This document shows, in pieces, positions 61,747 through 64,000 of a stretch of DNA of 64,000 nucleotides. The notes under the pieces are model-generated. The model was given only the letters and a program-made list of their open reading frames with translations. It did not search any database and was not told the origin of the DNA. How positions within the stretch are numbered: position 1 is the stretch's first letter; each line of letters opens with the position of its first letter. The translations under genes and the position numbers were made by a program. This DNA is from GCA-2711565 sp963664245 (GTDB taxonomy: Bacteria; Bacteroidota; Bacteroidia; Bacteroidales; GCA-2711565). The DNA lies in assembly GCA_963664245.1 (NCBI GenBank), contig OY760934.1, forward strand, positions 3,100,001-3,164,000, written 5' to 3'.

Positions 61747-63082
61747 TTTCTTGAGACTAAGGCTGCTGTTTTTTATTTTATTGCTCATTATTAGCTCAGT
61801 TGCTATGATTTATTTTTTGTTCGTGAGCGAGTTTTGGCTGATCTCGGTTTGGTGTTTGGCTTTTGTGATACTGTTTTCGGTGATGATTATTAAATCTTCG
61901 GAGAAATCAAAACGCGATTTGCTCAATTTTGTTAATGCTATTGTTTACGATGAATTTCAGAATACTTATACTTCTAAACAAAGAAATACTGATTTAGACA
62001 AAGCATTCGGGGCATTGAACCAGGTGTATAAAAAATTGAGGATTGAACGGGAGAAAAACCATTTATACTTAAAAACCATCATCGAACACATAAACCTGGC
62101 TTTGCTTTGTTTTGACAAGCATAAAAATATTGTTATCATTAACGATGCGGCCTATAAATTTTTTGAAAAGAAATTTGTTGTTAACATTGCAACCATACAG
62201 CGTTTTGATTCAGGATTGTCGGGCATTATTGAGAATATTAAAGGCGGACAAAAAAAACTATACAAGTTTGTTAAAGGCGGAAATTTGTATAATATTTCCA
62301 TTCATGCCACCGAGTTTAAAATGCATGATGAACCCTATAAATTGATCTCTATTCAGGATGTTCGTTTCGAAATGGAAGAGCAGGAACTGGATGCCTGGCG
62401 AAAATTGGTTCGGGTTCTTACCCACGAAATCATGAATACAGCCATCCCTATTTCGACCTTGGCCGGGGTCACAAATCAGTTATTATTACATGAAGACGGC
62501 AGGGAAAAGAACCTGATAAATTTAGATGATGAAGATCAGGCGGATCTTCGTCACAGTTTAAAAACGATTGAAAAACGCAGCCGGGGAATGGTTGAATTTG
62601 TAAAGGCAACAAAAAGTTATACCAATATGCCACTGCCAAAGTTTGAAAAGGCAGATATAAAGTTGCTGCTCGAAGATGTAATCAAACTGCTGAAACCGGG
62701 CTTGGAAAAAAATATTGATTTCTCCATCGTTTCGGCTGACCATGTGCCGCTAATAAGCATTGATGTAAAATTGATTGAACAACTTTTTATTAATTTGATC
62801 AAGAATGCCATTGAGGCAATTCCTGTTAAAACTAAAGGAAAAATTAAAATAGAGCTTTTCAAAAAACAAAGCCATTTAAGAGTAGAAATTACCGATAACG
62901 GCAAAGGCATGGATGCAGAAACCCTCGAGAATATTTTTGTTCCCTTCTATACCACCAAAAGCGAAGGTTCGGGCATAGGCTTGAGTTTATCGAGACAGAT
63001 TATGAAATTGCATGCTGGTGAAATTTCGGTCTCGTCCATTCTTAATAAGGGAACAAAAATTGAATTAAAGTTTAATGTCTAA
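61736..63082 (+). CDS. Sensor histidine kinase
   Basis: A 448-residue membrane kinase. Two closely spaced N-terminal helices (LLFFILLLIISSVAMIYFLF and LISVWCLAFVILFSVMIIKS) leave almost no periplasmic loop, so the signal is sensed in the membrane or cytoplasm. A PAS-like domain at about 115-215 (TIIEHINLALLCFDKHKNIV) is followed by the phospho-acceptor His230 (VLTHEIMNTAIPISTLAG) and an HATPase domain with LFINLIKNAIEAIP (N box), ITDNGKGMD, FVPFYTTKSEGSGIGLSLSR. It phosphorylates the regulator encoded just upstream. The 3' end overlaps the convergent gene by 4 bp. Confidence 0.94.
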   Translation: MNFNFLRLRLLFFILLLIISSVAMIYFLFVSEFWLISVWCLAFVILFSVMIIKSSEKSKRDLLNFVNAIVYDEFQNTYTSKQRNTDLDKAFGALNQVYKKLRIEREKNHLYLKTIIEHINLALLCFDKHKNIVIINDAAYKFFEKKFVVNIATIQRFDSGLSGIIENIKGGQKKLYKFVKGGNLYNISIHATEFKMHDEPYKLISIQDVRFEMEEQELDAWRKLVRVLTHEIMNTAIPISTLAGVTNQLLLHEDGREKNLINLDDEDQADLRHSLKTIEKRSRGMVEFVKATKSYTNMPLPKFEKADIKLLLEDVIKLLKPGLEKNIDFSIVSADHVPLISIDVKLIEQLFINLIKNAIEAIPVKTKGKIKIELFKKQSHLRVEITDNGKGMDAETLENIFVPFYTTKSEGSGIGLSLSRQIMKLHAGEISVSSILNKGTKIELKFNV

Positions 63083-64000
63083 TTATTGAACGCTTTTTTT
63101 CTCAGGTTCTCAATAACATCAATACTAACCCAGTAAATATCTTCAGTCCCTTTACGGTTGCTGGTAAAGAAAAAGTATTTTTCGTCGGCCGAAACATTGG
63201 GGCAATAATCCGTCCCCTCTGAATTTATTTCATGTCCCATGTTTATTGAAGAAGTCCAACTGTTATCGTCTTTTCTAAAACTGATGTAAAGATCGCCTCC
63301 TCCAAGATGATCTTCATAGCCATGCGAGGTGAAGATAATATAATCTCCGTTGGGCGAAATCATTGCGTTGTATTCTCCCGAAGGGGTATTAATTTCCGGG
63401 CCGAGTTTTTGCATGTCATATATTTTCTCATCCTTAATTTTTGCTAAAAACAAATCGTTGCCCGGACCGGTGTATAAAAATTCGTTATTTCTAGTAAGAC
63501 TTGGGTAGAAACTGTCGTCTAAATTAGTGGTGTCAAGTAATCTGAAATTTTCGAATTCTTTTCCGTTGCGGTCGCCAATCCATATTTCCCAGCTTGAAGG
63601 TTTATTGGAACCATCCGGGTTTCGTTGAGAAATTAAATACAGGTTTTGGTTGTCGAAACTTACAAAACACTCGCTATCATTAAATTTCCCGGAGAAGTTC
63701 GCTTTTTGTGGCATTTTCCAACCATCTTCTTCTTTATGCATTACCATGATGGTAGAAATCATCTGGTGAATGCGGCTGTTACGGGTAAAATAAAATTCTT
63801 TCATGTCGGGCGAAAACATCTCATCCCGTTCGTTGTGATCGGGGGTAGAAATAATTCCTGGCGCGAATAATTTGGGTGTTAAACCGGGTTCTTCAAATCC
63901 GGGGTAAGTATGATCTAAGGCAAATGTTTTAGCTTCGTTAGCTCCTTTTTCTTTTAAGTAGCTGATTAAATCTGTGAGGTTAAGTTCGCTTGCAATGCCC
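63079..64000 (-). CDS. PD40/TolB-like beta-propeller protein (5' end outside the window)
   Basis: The frame is open from the stop codon at 63079 to the right edge, about 307 residues. Repeated propeller blades show the phrase pattern of PD40 proteins: MFSPDMKEFYFTRNSRIHQM, VSFDNQNLYLISQRNPDGSN, NEFLYTGPGNDLFLAKI, MISPNGDYIIFTSHGYEDHL, GGGDLYISFRKDDNSW and VSADEKYFFFTSNRKGTEDI. The upstream part contains GLTPKLFAPGIISTPDHNER, which introduces the propeller in many exported Bacteroidota proteins. Function is unknown; such propellers bind proteins or peptidoglycan. It is convergent with the histidine kinase gene. Confidence 0.82.
   Translation of the reverse strand, partial: GIASELNLTDLISYLKEKGANEAKTFALDHTYPGFEEPGLTPKLFAPGIISTPDHNERDEMFSPDMKEFYFTRNSRIHQMISTIMVMHKEEDGWKMPQKANFSGKFNDSECFVSFDNQNLYLISQRNPDGSNKPSSWEIWIGDRNGKEFENFRLLDTTNLDDSFYPSLTRNNEFLYTGPGNDLFLAKIKDEKIYDMQKLGPEINTPSGEYNAMISPNGDYIIFTSHGYEDHLGGGDLYISFRKDDNSWTSSINMGHEINSEGTDYCPNVSADEKYFFFTSNRKGTEDIYWVSIDVIENLRKKAFNN

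Overview
The window reads as a chromosome segment of a Bacteroidota bacterium, probably an anaerobic or facultative member of the Bacteroidales/Marinilabiliales side of the phylum (the order is a guess). Evidence: a SusC/SusD starch locus, many lipoproteins with an SxC-type lipobox, a type IX secretion (T9SS) plug protein and a T9SS sorting domain, a six-subunit Na+-translocating NQR, FtsX/MacB-type ABC permeases, few Shine-Dalgarno sequences, and promoters of the Bacteroidota type (TTTG, about 19-22 nt, TAnnTTTG). No rRNA, tRNA, CRISPR array or intact insertion sequence was seen.

Layout. 1-0.5 kb: end of an ABC permease. 0.6-3.4 kb: an aldehyde dehydrogenase and a Fic protein (minus strand). 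3.7-13.9 kb: a tight minus-strand operon acnB-idh-citD-citE-citF-citXG-citC, which joins aconitase and monomeric isocitrate dehydrogenase to a complete citrate lyase with its maturation enzymes. 13.9-14.9 kb: a gene-poor stretch with an intact cobalamin riboswitch and promoter pointing towards acnB, but no obvious B12 gene behind it. 14.9-19.3 kb: a lipoprotein, an LruC-domain lipoprotein and the T9SS plug protein. 19.4-25.3 kb: nqrABCDEF. 25.3-50.1 kb: a starch/maltodextrin utilisation locus (LacI regulator; SusC, SusD, SusE-like and SusF-like proteins; five GH13 enzymes; MFS transporter; beta-phosphoglucomutase; GH65 phosphorylase), ending with apbE. 50.2-64 kb: a small Cys-rich NqrM-like protein, an ALDH7-type dehydrogenase, an rRNA/tRNA methyltransferase, rpsF-rpsR-rplI, small lipoproteins, a DUF1858 protein, radC, rpsT, an ABC permease divergent from a sigma-54-type response regulator and its histidine kinase, and a partial beta-propeller protein.

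How the parts work together. The starch locus describes a route from extracellular starch (one T9SS-exported amylase and surface lipoproteins), through SusCD uptake and periplasmic GH13 trimming, to MFS import of maltose or short maltodextrins, phosphorolysis by GH65 and conversion of beta-glucose-1-phosphate to glucose-6-phosphate. A perfect palindrome between the LacI gene and susC is the likely operator. ApbE would flavinylate NqrB and NqrC, and the Cys-rich protein next to apbE may do the iron-insertion job of NqrM; both lie about 25 kb from the nqr operon.

Most unusual points: the fusion of citrate lyase with the aconitase/IDH segment; the apparently orphan B12 riboswitch in front of it; a three-copy intergenic element with a 19-bp core; and several palindromic intergenic elements.
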